Assembly (NCBI GenBank): GCA_018340805.1
Contig: JACMZG010001913.1
Location: 37,723,799-37,787,798, forward strand
From: Microvelia longipes
Lineage: Eukaryota > Arthropoda > Insecta > Hemiptera > Veliidae
Direction: 5' to 3'
DNA: 64,000 nucleotides
The notes beneath the pieces are model-generated. The model saw only the letters and a program-made list of their open reading frames with translations, did not search any database and was not told the origin of the DNA. Below are positions 1-48,175 of the stretch, in pieces (position 1 is the stretch's first letter; every line of letters starts with the position of its first letter). The position numbers and the translations under genes are program-made.

Positions 1-1020
1 AGAAGTTAAAAAAAATAATAATAAATATATACATTAGTGAATATTTCTTTCTAGTTTTGTAAATATTCTTTTACATTATAATATGCTTTTGAGATCAGCA
101 AAGCTTTTAATTGTTTGCAAACGACATTAATTTTTAGCTTGTTTTATTCTTGTGGCAATTTATTGTAGCAAGCTATTGAAATGTTGTGTGGGCTTTCTTA
201 AACAAAGCAGTCCTGCAGATATTTATATCTATAATTTATACATATAAATTATAGATATTCTTGGTTTTTAATTAAGTTTTAACAAGAGTAGTGAGAAATC
301 TATCTTTTTATGGAAATAGTAAATGAGAAAACCAAGTTGATTAAATTAAAAAAAGGTTACGTAAGTGACCATCTAATCATGAAAAATAAATTAATATGGA
401 AAAAGAGTTGGTATAAAAAAAAAACAAATTTCTTCAGAATTTATAAAGAAATACAGTGTTGGTTTCTTTAGTTCTAGAAACCAACACCAATGTGTTAGTG
501 TAGGTTTCTTCTTCGGTTAATACCCTTAATTATTTAAGTGTAAAAACTAACAAATATATGATGACATGCTTTTCTTTAAATCTAAAGAAATTTGCTACAT
601 AAGTTTTAAAAGACACATGCAAAGTTAAAACAGTAAGAACACCATAAAACATTTTACCTGTATGTCATTAGGTACTGCATCAATAGGAAGAGATCTGATT
701 GCCTTTAAATAGCCAATATTTACAAATAATTTGTTATCAATATTCAATCGTAAGGATAAATAAACAAAAGATGAAGCAAATCACACACCAGTGAATAGAA
801 ACAGAAAAAAACAATCACAACAGTAAGTATAAAATAATACAAAATATTTAGTGGTAACAGAGCCTGTCAAAGAAATCAATATTTTGAACATAGAGATATT
901 ATTACTAGAGGGGCCCTATTGGTTGAATTTTGAAAAAGTAACATGAACACCTTTGACTATTAATATAATCTAATAAACAGAAGAAATATTACAGTAAATA
1001 TAAAGTAGAACGTTTATACA

Positions 1021-1395
1021 ATATAATTGTGCGAGAGACACCTAGGAAATGAAACAAGCAAAATGCATGCTACATCTTTGGGAACTGTTCCATCATTGAA
1101 CATCAATGTCATGTCCCACTCTGTTTCGTTACGGTCTCATCAGGCGCCGACAGAGCCTGAACTCTCTACTCTGAAGCTCTAAATCAGTGAAGTATTCCAG
1201 AAGATATAGCAGTGCAATACTTACCTAGAGAGGGAGCGGTGCTTGTCTTATTCCGCCAGTAACGTAACGAAACAGAGCGGAATGACCTGATGTCGACATC
1301 AACTGTTGTGACGAATGATCGTTGATGGAACAGTTCCCAGATGTAGCATTGCATTTGCTTGTACATTTCCTAGGTGTCTCTCGCGACAATTATAT
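1021..1395. mobile_element. Foldback/MITE-like element
   Basis: The left end ATATAATTGTGCGAGAGACA is answered by TCTCGCGACAATTATAT at the right end. The inner arms (GGGAACTGTTCCATCATTGA against TGATGGAACAGTTCCCAGA) continue the inverted repeat. It contains the word ATGTCATGTCCCACTCTGTT, also present in the 61390-61880 tandem array and, mutated, in a partial copy at 10530-10790. No coding capacity. Confidence 0.75.
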
Positions 1396-2361
1396 GTGTG
1401 GAACTATTCATGTTTTGCAGAACCTCCTAGTATAGAATCGAAATATAATAGAACGTTTATAATTAACAAGATGTAATTTCTCTCTTTCAGGTTCCTTTTT
1501 ATTTCTACACAAACATGTGTTTTTCTTTTCCTTACAATAATACAGGGTTCCTTAAAAGTTTTTTTTTTTAGTTATTTTTTGTGTAAGTCCTTTGTTTTTT
1601 ATAGTCTGTTAAAGTAAAAAATTTGTTAACAACCACATTTAAATTTTGAACACAGATTGTAGCAGTTTATAATGTGCAATTCTTGTAACTCAGGGTATTA
1701 AAAAAACTATTTTTTAACTGAGAAAAGAATCAAAAATAAATAAAATAAAAAGAATTTTCCTTTACCACTAAAAATGTTAAAAATTACATAACATATATTA
1801 ATTATAATATTATAGTTTAGTAAGGTATAAAATAATATGTATAAATATTGGTACATGTAGCATGCAATGTGCAGGTCTAAATACTACTTCACACTGAAAT
1901 TTAAAACGATATAAAGCGGTGTTGTTTGTATATATTCTAAAGTAAAACATTTGAGTTTGTCATCAGATAAACCCAATAGAAAATAAGAAAGACGAAAGAT
2001 TTTTTTTCATGCTTTCTCCCTTTGTAATTTTCAGTTTGCTGTCACCTATCAAAACCATAAAAGTACAGTTAAAATTTTTGAAGAAGGAACATTAGAAAAG
2101 TCAACATCAGGCTTTTTGAGGATTAGAGTTTACAAAAGCACCACATATTTTCTTGTTGACACAAAAAGTTAAACTTTTAGGAACACTGATGTTGTTCAAA
2201 AATGATTTAATTTTCTATTTACATAGATTTTCTCGGGAACCATACAACAGGGACGTACCAACCAATCAGAACCATCCCTTGCATAATTATAAAGGGGTTG
2301 AGGAGATGGGAGTCTCTAGATTGTTATATCTGAAAGGATTTTCCATTGTGGTACCTAGGAG

Positions 2362-2405
2362 AGTAATAAGGAGTCTCGGTACACACCCTGAGACTCCTTA
2401 TTACT
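2362..2405. repeat. Perfect palindrome, 16-bp arms
   Basis: AGTAATAAGGAGTCTC and GAGACTCCTTATTACT are separated by 12 bases. It would form a strong hairpin. Part of an unidentified repeat. Confidence 0.8.
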
Positions 2406-3733
2406 GTGGTATTACATCCCGAGTCCTCCCTTCTAGTAGTGTAACAAGTCTCTTTGGTTTTATGGAGTAGTGCAATAAGTTGCTATTATGTGTGTAGAAC
2501 TGAAAGATTTCTTGGATATAAAATTATATACGTCTACAAACAACAAAGGAGATAAGAGATAATCACTTTAATAAGCAGAAAGTCCTTAAAGAGACACTAC
2601 CGTGATGCTTTGTAAAGAATGCAATAAACTAAAAATACTTGTCTAGATAAGGAGACCTGTAGGTCAAGTCTCAACAATTCTCACATTATTCATAGACACC
2701 AAGCACACTTGAAAACAGAAGGTTCAAATTGAATATAAATAATAGAAAATTACTAATATGGTAAACCAGCATCAGTGTTCCATTATTAATTTTCTAATGA
2801 GTAGGTGCTCAAGAACAGATTAACATACTTAGCTAGTCATTTTCTTAAATGTAGAAAAGGATTTAAACATTTTTTATTACAGCATTAATCTTGCAGATAT
2901 GGTTTACAATGGTGTATTACATGTGGTATGTAGTGTTGAATTTAAATCTTGGTCTTTAAATATGTATAATAAAGTGTGAACGGTGTACCAATGAAATAAA
3001 GTATTTTGGTCAGGAGTGACGGGTGTATTTGATTTAATCAACGTTTCGCTTCCACTAAAGCATCTTCTGTAATGTAGGACATCAAGGATAGAAACAAGAA
3101 CTGACAAAAAAAATTTAAACAATCTCTCCATATTTCAGGTTCCGGAGTGAAGAGCATTGTGTTCTATCCAACGATGTATAGCCTTTCGCCCTGTAACAAT
3201 GCCCTACCCACAGTTCAGGTGTTTCAAGAGCACTTGTGTCTCCTCGGATGATTCCTACATCTATCACATTGAACGTTAACCAACCTTCCGCCGCAGAGAC
3301 CTAACTCTTCATGACAATTAACCGCGAAGCCTACGCAGTTTATTAACAATGAAATAAATTAAATTTACAAAAAAAATAATTTTAGCAGATGAGGAAAAAA
3401 ATAACACGATAATAATAATAATGTCTAACTGTATATATTTTAAATAAAATATATTGTATATACTTAAAAAAAATAATAAGGACTGCTGTGGTTAGAGCTG
3501 ATTTACATGGAAGATGTAACAGAATTAAAATATGAATAGTAAATATATCATAAATCAGGTCATATATGTCAAATCATCATATATATAATCATATCATATA
3601 TAATGATTTAACTCATAAACAATTTAAATTACATTCTATTCCTTAACCCCCCCCCGTCCATCCCCAATAAATACTTATATAAATTATAATAAATAAAAAG
3701 AGAATTTACATGAGCATGGAACTAAGGAACTGT

Positions 3734-3943
3734 TCAATATAAACTTGTATGTTTTTCTAAACGTTCCAACTCTTCTGGTTTCTTTCTAGATATAATATGA
3801 GAATGTATCTGACTCCATAGTTCACCTATCTGAGACAATAATTTGCTTATCAAACAAATCTTAGCAAGTTGAAGAAAGAATAGTACAGTTGGATTTAACT
3901 GAATTCTAAAAGTCCAAAGAAGGGTAGGGGCAAAAATATTATC
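3734..3943 (-). other. Candidate terminal exon, unrecognised protein
   Basis: An open stretch of 69 codons ends in TGA (3734-3736) and is preceded by a convincing acceptor, TTTACCCTAGCAG, in phase 0. The peptide starts DNIFAPTLLWTFRI and ends SRKKPEELERLEKHTSLY. Phase 0 would fit the donor of Frl exon 16, but the peptide does not resemble a formin DAD, and no canonical AATAAA was seen just after the stop. It may be an alternative last exon, an exon of another gene, a transposon fragment, or chance. Confidence 0.25.
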
Positions 3944-4851
3944 CTGCTAGGGTAAAAAATATTAATCTAGGGTAAGAAGATGTTATATATAATAAAATCT
4001 TTTAGTAAAATGGTAAAATAGATGTTGTATAATGTGAAATTGGCTAGTTTTTAAGGAGTAAAAAAACACTTTTCACATCCTATTATTGGAGTTGTCAATT
4101 ATATATTATTTTGGGGAGGGGGAGGTAAATTTGTAAGAGGAGGGATCAATTTTTGTTACACTTTCTTAGGGGAGGCACCCAAAATTTATAAGAGGGACCC
4201 AACCAAAGAAATTGTTTATTGGCTCAAAATCCATTTCAGATCCAAAGAAGTTGTTCAGAGCAATAAAAAATAGAATAAAATACAAACAAATGTATGAAAA
4301 TTAGCAAATAACAATAATTAAATGAACTCAATGTCTGCAGATAAAATCTTGTATGCAACTTGGCAGTAAAATTATATTTTTTAAAATACTATTTTAAAAA
4401 GTAATTTTTTATGAGGAAAAATAGTATTTTTGCCCTCGCAATTACCTTCCTCGGCTTTGTCTCAGGAGTTAATAGTCATAATTAGTAGGGATACACCCAA
4501 CTAATTTTACATAAAGAACTAAAATTTACACCACAACTATCATAACTTTATTGTTATGAAATTCCAACAGCTTTTAAAAATATGCCCCTAATATTGTTTA
4601 AAAAAACAAAGGTCGGTATTAAAGAATTTCTCATATATGAATACCAGAAAGTATTCTTTATTTGATATCGAGAAAGAACAATACCAATGTTAATAACTTA
4701 ATATTGAATTAATGTAGTTTTATTTATTTATATTAGTCCTTCAATTAAACATTTTAAGATTAAAATTGGGGGAAGGGGTGTGGGGAAATACAAAATGAAA
4801 TGTATCAAGCAGACTTAAAACAAAAAATATATAATAAGTAAAAAGACAAAC

Positions 4852-40518
<35,667 letters not shown>

Positions 40519-41101
40519 CTGTAACAAATCATCAGCAAAAATAAAATAAAATATTTTATTATTTAGATAATAATTATTATAAACGCACTTTTTAGATGAT
40601 TACTCCTATATGACCTTCTTCAACTTGATATACCCCGGTAACTTCTCAAGTGTGTTGGTAATTATCAAGAAAATAAATTAAGTCCATAGGCCAAAAAGTT
40701 GTTTGATCTTATTTACAATGAATAAGTACATAAATCCTTGGCCAGTATATAAAGGCGTAACGTAACAATAGCATTATACTAAGCACTATTTGGAGGAGAT
40801 ATAATTAAACCAGCTAGAATTAGAATAAATTAAATAAGGACACATTTAAAATGTGGGTCTTAAATATCTCAGAGGAAGAAAAAACTCAACAAAAGTCTGT
40901 CGGGTTTTAATATGAAATATACGCGATGATTCAATACAAGATCTTTTTAATGCTGAGTTTTGAGTTTGATCGATTATTATCTACATTAGACGGTTGCAAA
41001 GCCATTTCCATTATGATTAAGGCTAAGAGACAGACAATCATTTTACCATCATCTTATCATTGTAGCATCCAAAAGTGGAGTGTGGAAAAATTAGGGAACG
41101 T

Positions 41102-41545
41102 AGGAAGGGTTTATCTAGAACAGAGAATCCACCATTTGGATAGGTGGGATTATCTAGAACAGAGAATCCACCAGTTGGTTAGGTGGGATTATCTAGAACA
41201 GAGAATCCACTAGTTGGTTAGGTAGGTTTGTCTAGAACAGAGAATCCGCCAGTTGGTTAAGTGGGTTTATCTAAAACAGATAATCCACCAGTTTGTTCGG
41301 TGGGTTTATCTAGAACAGAGAATCCACCAGTTGGTTAGGTGGGTTTATCTAAAACAGATAATCAATCCACCAGTTTGTTCGGTGGGTTTATCTAGAACAG
41401 AGAATCCACTAGTTGGTTAGGTGGGTTTATCTAGAACAGATAATCCACCAGTTGGTTAGGTGGGTTTATCTAGAACAGATAATCCACCAGTTTGTTCGGT
41501 GGGTTTATCTAGAACAGAGAATCCACCAGTTGGTTAGGTGAGTTT
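41102..41545 (+). repeat. Minisatellite, 39-bp unit, about 11 copies
   Basis: The unit has GGTTTATCTAGAACAGAGAA and TCCACCAGTTGGTTAGGTG. Variants GAGAA/GATAA and GGTTAGG/TGTTCGG alternate, and one unit has an ATCA insertion. The plus-strand frame 40926-41213 reads it as LEQRIHQLVRWDY and is not a gene. Confidence 0.92.
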
Positions 41546-41727
41546 GTCGTTGGTAAAAGGGGAGAAGGAAAGAAAGCAAGTCTAGATAAAAGGCGGGGCT
41601 TGTAGCATGTTAAGTGAGTAAGTTTTAATATCGTTGTCACCACAAGCACTGCAACAGAGGCGAGTCAAATCAGTGAAGTCCTTGTTCCCACCATTTTTAA
41701 TAAATGATAACTGATAACTTAATAATA

Positions 41728-42577
41728 ATAGACCAAGAGCCCAGGGGTGTTTTGTTAATAAAAAGTGTAATGGCTGGAACCGGTCTCAATTTTTCGTAAA
41801 TATCTTCCTGAACAAGGATCTGCAATTCTGCCGACTCGTATCGGATGGGTGTCCCAGGCAGAACGCACTTTACATGTCAAATTTACCACCGAAGTTAATA
41901 AATGGTGTAATGGCTGGAAACGGGTTTGATTTTTCGTAAATACCTTCCTGAACAACGATCTACAATTCTGCCGACTCGTATCGGATGGGTGTCCCAGGCA
42001 GAACCTTTGACCCCTAAAGCGTTCTGCCTGGGACACCCATCCGATACGAGTCGGCAGAATTGCAGATCCTTGTTCAGGAAGGAATTTACAAAAAATTGAG
42101 ACCGGTTCCAGTCATTACTTTTTTTTATTAACAAAACACCCCTGGGCTCTTGGTCTATGAGGACAAGTGACATGAGTCTGAAGATAAGCTGCAGCATAAA
42201 TTAGGTAATTTTAATATTCTAAGGACGAGCAAAGCGAATCTAATGTAGCAAGGAAAAGTTCCAAGGTACTCTGTACCCAATTTATTTATCTTTATTAATT
42301 ATTTATTCGCGATTCAAAGTGCGTAGTATCCCCCCCCCCCGTCACTGATAAGAAATTGATAACGGAAGGGTGATCGTTTCTTAAAGTCCTTATGGGAGTT
42401 TTTTGGTTTTTCTTATTTGTGACGATTATTTCTTTAATTTTTTATCAAAGTGCTTTAATTTAATCAATTTTAGGGCATATAAACTCAGTAGAATCACTAT
42501 TTTGCTGAAAAATAGGGTTTTAATGGGTTGTCACGAGTATTTAAATTGAGTGATAAGATGGTAAAAATCACAATATA
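41728..42577 (+). repeat. 855-bp duplicated segment, copy 2
   Basis: Same structure as 25950-26804: foldback arms from ATAGACCAAGAGCCCAGGGG to CCCCTGGGCTCTTGGTCTAT, then the shared tail with a C10 run at 42331-42340 instead of C15. Substitutions are few, so copying was recent. The minus-strand frames at 41755-42197 come from the arms. Confidence 0.88.
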
Positions 42578-42679
42578 CAAAAGTATCATTAATCATACAC
42601 TAAGATATGAATGAAGTGGTGCACCAACAATTTCTGTTGGATCACAAAAAGAGTTTCTCCACAAACATAATTATTTATT

Positions 42680-42720
42680 GGGGAAGTGCTTTCTACATAA
42701 ACATGAGGCCGTCATCAGTG
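42680..42720 (-). repeat. Penelope-type end motif
   Basis: The minus strand reads GACACTGATGACGGCCTCAT, then GTAGAAAGCACTTCCCC. CTGATGA and GAAA are in hammerhead order but the stem between them is poor. A similar remnant is at 34060-34100. Confidence 0.45.
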
Positions 42721-43269
42721 TCATAAAAATAAAGATGCAAGATAGAAGGCCCCGTGTTAAGATGACAGAAGTTTGACAACAAACTTTTTTTTTTGAGGAT
42801 AGACTTTTCTTCGTTTCCTACAAGAATGTGATGCTGAAGTATGTACATATAATAACTATACATGATTATAATAAAGCCTTCAAACTTTTCACATACCATT
42901 AGCACAAAATACTCATCAAATTTTTAGGATCATCGAAGAGAAAGGTAACCTGAAAGATATGTTGAGATTAGAAGACAATCCTCATAGATTACATTCATCA
43001 CGAGTTTACATTTACCCGTACAGAGTATGTCCTTACAGTCTTCTTGTTGACTCCTACACAATTCACTCATAGAATCATTTATTAGCTCAAGGATCTTATT
43101 TCATACTTAAGAACGTATTTTTTTTCTTAAACCGCTTAAATAAAAATATTAAACAAAGCATGTTCAATTGATTCTTCAAAGAAGAAAAAACTTCATTTAA
43201 ATAAAAACTTAGTCAATAGAATTTCAAGTAACAAGTCATTTTTATAAATACGATTCATGTAACTCTTTT

Positions 43270-43320
43270 TTACTTTTCCTCATTTATAGCGCAGGTATAA
43301 AGGTAAAGTGTTGTGTTTGC
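43270..43320 (-). repeat. Dispersed hairpin motif, copy 5
   Basis: The minus strand has GCAAACACAACACTTTACCT and, after the loop, GAGGAAAAGTAAAA. The repeat body follows to about 43410. Confidence 0.65.
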
Positions 43321-43486
43321 ACATAAATTACAAAACCGAGATTTCACCATAATTATCGATATTAGGAGTTTATAAAACCTCCTAAATAGATAAGTAGTCT
43401 GGGTGTGTAATTATTGAAATTATCAATGTTATTTATAGAACCAACATGTGTCATAACACTTACATACACACACACATAATGTATAA

Positions 43487-43489
<3 letters not shown>

Positions 43490-43570
<81 letters not shown>
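43490..43570. repeat. TA microsatellite
   Basis: About 80 bp of (TA)n, flanked on the left by a short ACACAC run. Confidence 0.95.
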
Positions 43571-43575
<5 letters not shown>

Positions 43576-43874
43576 CATAGATTTATTTATGTATTGAGGG
43601 CGTTAGGCCCTGGGTCAAATAGTACCCTTCCGTTACACCAGGACTGTCTATACACTGATATGGTCCTAGTAATGGGACAATCAGTACGAATGTATCCCTT
43701 TATGCAATAAACAAGGGCTACAAATTTAATTAAACCAAGTTTAATTCCGATTTGAATTAAAACAAAGTTTTATTCCACATGGAAATGAAAAAAGTTTTAT
43801 TTCCATATTAAAATTAAATAAATAAATTTCACTCTGTATTGAAATGAAACAAAGTTTAATTCTGATTGAATTAT

Positions 43875-43892
43875 ATATATACACACACACAC

Positions 43893-43966
<74 letters not shown>

Positions 43967-43990
43967 ATATATATTATATATATATATATT
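43875..43990. repeat. CA/TA microsatellite
   Basis: (AC)n then (TA)n with AATATA interruptions. The YIYIY frame over it is an artefact. Confidence 0.95.
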
Positions 43991-44673
43991 GCATTTAACG
44001 TAGAGCTAAGTTGTATACTTAAATAAATAGAGGCAGATTTATTAAATTAATCGCAGTAACTTTAACTAATAAACTTGCAATAATAATTGAATTAATTTTG
44101 TCTCAACACATGGATAGTTGGGAACCCACACGATAGTCTTAATAGAAATAGTATAGTAATCATTAAATATAAGTATGAGGTCATGTCAAAATATTGACTC
44201 AACTCTACACATGTAGTCACGTGTAATCTTTTAGTATGTTAATTAGTCATACTAATAATTTACTCATACAAACAAATACTATCATGCAACTGTCAAGGCG
44301 AAGAAGGTTAATTTTTTCCGATAGAGTATTTTCATTTTTATTTTTATTTATTTATTTTTTTTTTTTTGGTTAAATAAGAAAACATGACAACAAAAATGTG
44401 TAAAATTTTTAATCAATTTTAAAAAGTAGGAATAAAATACTTTTAAAGAGGTAAAAGAATTATGAGAGAGGGGAGAGATTTGGACTCGTGTATTTATGGA
44501 CACGGGTTGGATTTTTACTTAAAACGCATATGACGCATACAAGGCCCGGCAACGTAATGCCAGCCTAAATGCCGCATACGTCACAGCTTAGTTCTCAGCC
44601 TAATAATAGGAACATTTAAATATAAAAGTCAACATTTTATAACATTTAACATAAGTATAACATTTTATTCCTA

Positions 44674-45655
44674 GTATCGAATAAACTAGGAATTTCTTTT
44701 TAGAGGGAAACTCGGATCAACTATGACGTTATCTAAGGTTACTTACTTGACTAAGGTTTCTTACTTGACTAAGGTTGCTTACTTGACTAAGGTTGCTTAC
44801 TTGACTAAGGTTCCTAGTTCGAATAAACTAGGAATTTCTTTTCAGAGGGAAACTCGGATCATCTATGACGTTATCTAAGGTTGCTTACTTGACTAAGGTT
44901 GCTTACTTGACTAAGGTTCCTAGTTCGAATAAACTAGGAATTTCTTTTCAGAGGGAAACTCGGATCATCTATGACGTTATCTAAGTTACTTACTACTAAG
45001 GTTACTTACTTGACTAAGGTTACTTACTTGACTAAGACTTGACTAAGGTTGCTTACTTGACTAAGGTTGCTTACTTGACTAAGTTCCTAGTTCGAATAAA
45101 CTAGGAATTTCTTTTCAGAGGGAAACTCGGATCATCTATGACGTTATCTAAGGTTACTTACTTGACTAAGGTTACTTACTTGACTAAGGTTACTTACTTG
45201 ACTAAGGTTACTTACTTGACTAAGGTTGCTTACTTGACTAAGGTTCCTAGTTCGAATAAACTAGGAATTTCTTTTCAGAGGGAAACTCGGATCATCTATG
45301 ACGTTATCTAAGGTTACTTACTTGACTAAGGTTGCTTACTTGACTAAGGTTACTTACTTGACTAAGGTTGCTTACTTGACTAAGGTTCCTAGTTCGAATA
45401 AACTAGGAATTTCTTTTCAGAGGGAAACTCGGATCATCTATGACGTTATCTAAGGTTACTTACTTGACTAAGGTTGCTTACTTGACTAAGGTTGCATACT
45501 TGACTAAAGTTGCATACTTGACTAAGGTTGCTTACTTGACAAAGGTTGCTTACTTGACTAAGGTAGCTTACTTGACTTAGGTTGCTTACTTGACTAAGGT
45601 TGCTTACTTGACTAGGATTACATACTTGACTAAGGTTGCTTACTTGACTTTGCAT
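44674..45655 (+). repeat. 18-bp minisatellite with higher-order structure
   Basis: The unit TTGCTTACTTGACTAAGG (variant TTAC for TTGC) is repeated in runs of about 2 to 5, and each run is separated by a spacer of about 66 bp beginning CCTAGTTCGAATAAACTAGG and ending TATGACGTTATCTAAG. Six spacers start near 44674, 44813, 44928, 45085, 45245 and 45387. The last run is longer (about 12 units) and more diverged. CCTAGTT/AACTAGG inside the spacer is a hairpin. The minus-strand frame SQVSNLSQVSNL is a by-product. Confidence 0.93.
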
Positions 45656-46694
45656 ACGAAGTCAGTTACGAAATAGCCACATAGACCTTCATATTTATAA
45701 CAGAAAAAAACCAATTTTATATATAAAAATAATTCGCTTTATTTAGGACAGTACATCAGAATCAGCGTAATATAATAATATTAACAAAAAGTATATAGAG
45801 TAAGTTTCAAAGACTGATATCGAAAATCGCTGTCTGATATCGAAAAGACGCTGTACTTCTCGACGATTTTGGGAATTCAAAAAGCAACTGACAGCAATAC
45901 CTTAAAGTTAAAATTTTACCTTACATATTCTGTGCATATTTTTTTTAAAAACTGACGAAAGTTTGAAAACTTAGTTAGCATGATTTGTGGTGAAATTATG
46001 TTGGAATTGATATTCCAACATAATTTTTACTACTTCTTTGATTCTAATAAACAGGTTTCTAACCGGTATGGAATACCAACAGATTTTTAAAAACAGGATC
46101 CTTGTCTATACAAATAAGGTTTTATTCCCTATAAAGCTATCTAAAGTCTTTTGCCTCGTGCATTGATACAAATATTTACCCATAAAATAAATTTTAATGT
46201 AGTCATGGTTTTGTGGCTTTTAAATATTAAAATATTAACAGCATATAATACATTTTAATTTAAGGTGAGTTAAAGTTATCGAGGATGCAAATATCGTATA
46301 TATACTAATAAGACGAAGGATAGATATTAATAAGGCATTGGCGAAACAGTTTATTTTCCCAAGTTATAAACCGATTGCTGCTTAAGCATAACCTTAATTA
46401 GTTTGTTTGTAAAATTTAAATATAATGAAGGTTTTAAATTATAACAAATAACTCACAATGAGAACGAAGTAAACCGAACAAATAATGAACCGCCGTTACA
46501 CCGAAAAAAAGTATTTATAGGTTTTCGCACTAGGTGGTATTGAGGGGTATAGGACTTCACCAGTTCTATGATTAACTGGTAAAAGTGTTTCTTCACGGGG
46601 TGGAAGGCCACAACACATTATACGCCCCTAGGGATTTAACTTCTATAATAGTAATGCAAATATTCAGATAATATTACGGAAATAAACACTTTAA

Positions 46695-47130
46695 TCCTTC
46701 AAAAAATACAGTAGTACTTGTTTAAAATGTTACTTTATTCGTTCAAAAACACAATACTTGTTTAAAATGTTACTTTATTTGTTCAAAAACACAATAATTG
46801 TTTAAAATAATACTTTATTTGTTCAAAAACACAATACTTGTTTAAAATGTTACTTTATTTGTTCAAAAACACAATACTTGTAGAATGTTACTTTATTTGT
46901 TCAAAAACACAATAATTGTTTAAAATGTTACTTTATTCGTTCAAAAACACAATACTTGTTTAAAATGTTACTTTATTTGTTCAAAAACACAATACTTGTA
47001 GAATGTTACTTTATTTGTTCAAAAACACAAAAATTGTTTAAAATGTTACTTTATTCGTTCAAAAACACAATACTTGTTTAAAATGTTACTTTATTTGTTC
47101 AAAAACGCAATACTTGTTTAAAATGCTAAA
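46695..47130 (+). repeat. Minisatellite, 40-bp unit, about 11 copies
   Basis: The unit has TTTAAAATGTTACTTTATTT and GTTCAAAAACACAATACTTG. Two units have the same internal deletion (TTGTAGAATGTT), which suggests copying of a two- or three-unit block. Diverged units continue to about 47245. Confidence 0.92.
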
Positions 47131-47692
47131 CACAGAACTTGCTAAAAATGTTATTTCAATCGTTGAAAAAACACAGCTTTAAATGTTAAAACACAGTACT
47201 TGTTTGAAACGTTACTTTCATCATTTAAAGAAACACAATACTTGTATATCCAACCAATAAAATTGTGCTTTGCCATAAAATAAGAGACAATGTTAATAAC
47301 GTTAATAGATTTAGACGAGTACGGTACGTGTGTGGTAATATTATGATTAAAAACTTCCTGCGCTGTCAAATTACAGCATGACATGTAACACAAGGTTATT
47401 TCATTGTATTGATATAACAATATGTAAACATATTATAATTGATTTATTTAATTCAACCAAGTCTATTTAGAAAATATCCCGTATGTTATATGAGTCCCGT
47501 TTAAAAATTAAGATCTGATTCCTGTGATATTTCTAATAGCACAAACTGGGAATATCACAAGTCCACTAATTGGCTTTAAGATAGGTTACACTTTGCGTAA
47601 TGCCTTAAATTTAACAAAAGACCGGATGAAAATTTACACATTAATTAGAAGAAATACCTGAATCCTAAGATCTGTACTAAAGGAAATAGAGG

Positions 47693-48175
47693 ATCTTCCT
47701 TGATCTTTCTTGATCTTTGTCTTTATTATGTAAATTCTTCCTTGATCTTTGTCTTTATTATATAAATTCTTCCTTGATCTTTGTCTTTATTATGTAAACT
47801 CTTCCTTGATCATTTCCTTTATTATGTAAATTCTTCCTTGATCTTTGTCCTTATTATGTAAATTCTTCTTTGATCTTTGTCTTTATTATGTAAATTCTTC
47901 CTTGATCTTTGTCTTTATTATGTAAATTCTTCCTTGATCTTTGTCCTTATTATGTAAATTCTTCTTTGATCTTTGTCTTTATTATGTAAATTCTTCCTTG
48001 ATCTTTGTCTTTATTATATAAATTCTTCCTTGATCTTTGTCTTTATTATGTAAACTCTTCCTTAATAATTTTCTTTATTATGTAAATTCTTCTTTGATCT
48101 TTGTCATTATTATGTAAATTCTTCCTTGATCTTTGCCTTTATTACGTAAATTCTTTCTTTATCTTTTTCCTTATT
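47693..48175 (+). repeat. Minisatellite, 34-bp unit, about 14 copies
   Basis: The unit has TTCTTCCTTGATCTTTGTCT followed by TTATTATGTAAA. Variant pairs (CCTTA, TTCTTTGATC) recur in order at 47845-47880 and 47945-47980, so the array also grew by multi-unit duplication. Confidence 0.92.

Larger units (their letters stand above)
1..4851. other. Downstream/last-intron region with no confirmed gene
   Basis: AT-rich DNA. It holds a foldback element at 1021-1395, a perfect 16-bp-arm palindrome at 2362-2405, a Penelope-type end motif near 3020-3080, poly-C at 3647-3656, and two weak exon candidates (661-705 and 3734-3943). The 105-codon plus-strand frame at 2153-2470 contains the palindrome and looks like no known protein. 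The segment 840-1010 resembles 25580-25690 and 57160-57240 and is repetitive. Confidence 0.6.

Noticed and set aside
2153..2470. 105-codon plus-strand ORF
   Set aside because: It contains the 2362-2405 palindrome, has no recognisable domain, and sits in repetitive DNA.
45446..45655. 69-codon ORF with SQVSNL hexapeptide repeat
   Set aside because: An 18-bp tandem unit without stops gives a periodic frame automatically; the array is non-coding elsewhere.
44674..48175. CRISPR-like arrays of repeats and spacers
   Set aside because: Eukaryotic DNA, spacers are identical to one another, and there are no cas genes. These are minisatellites.
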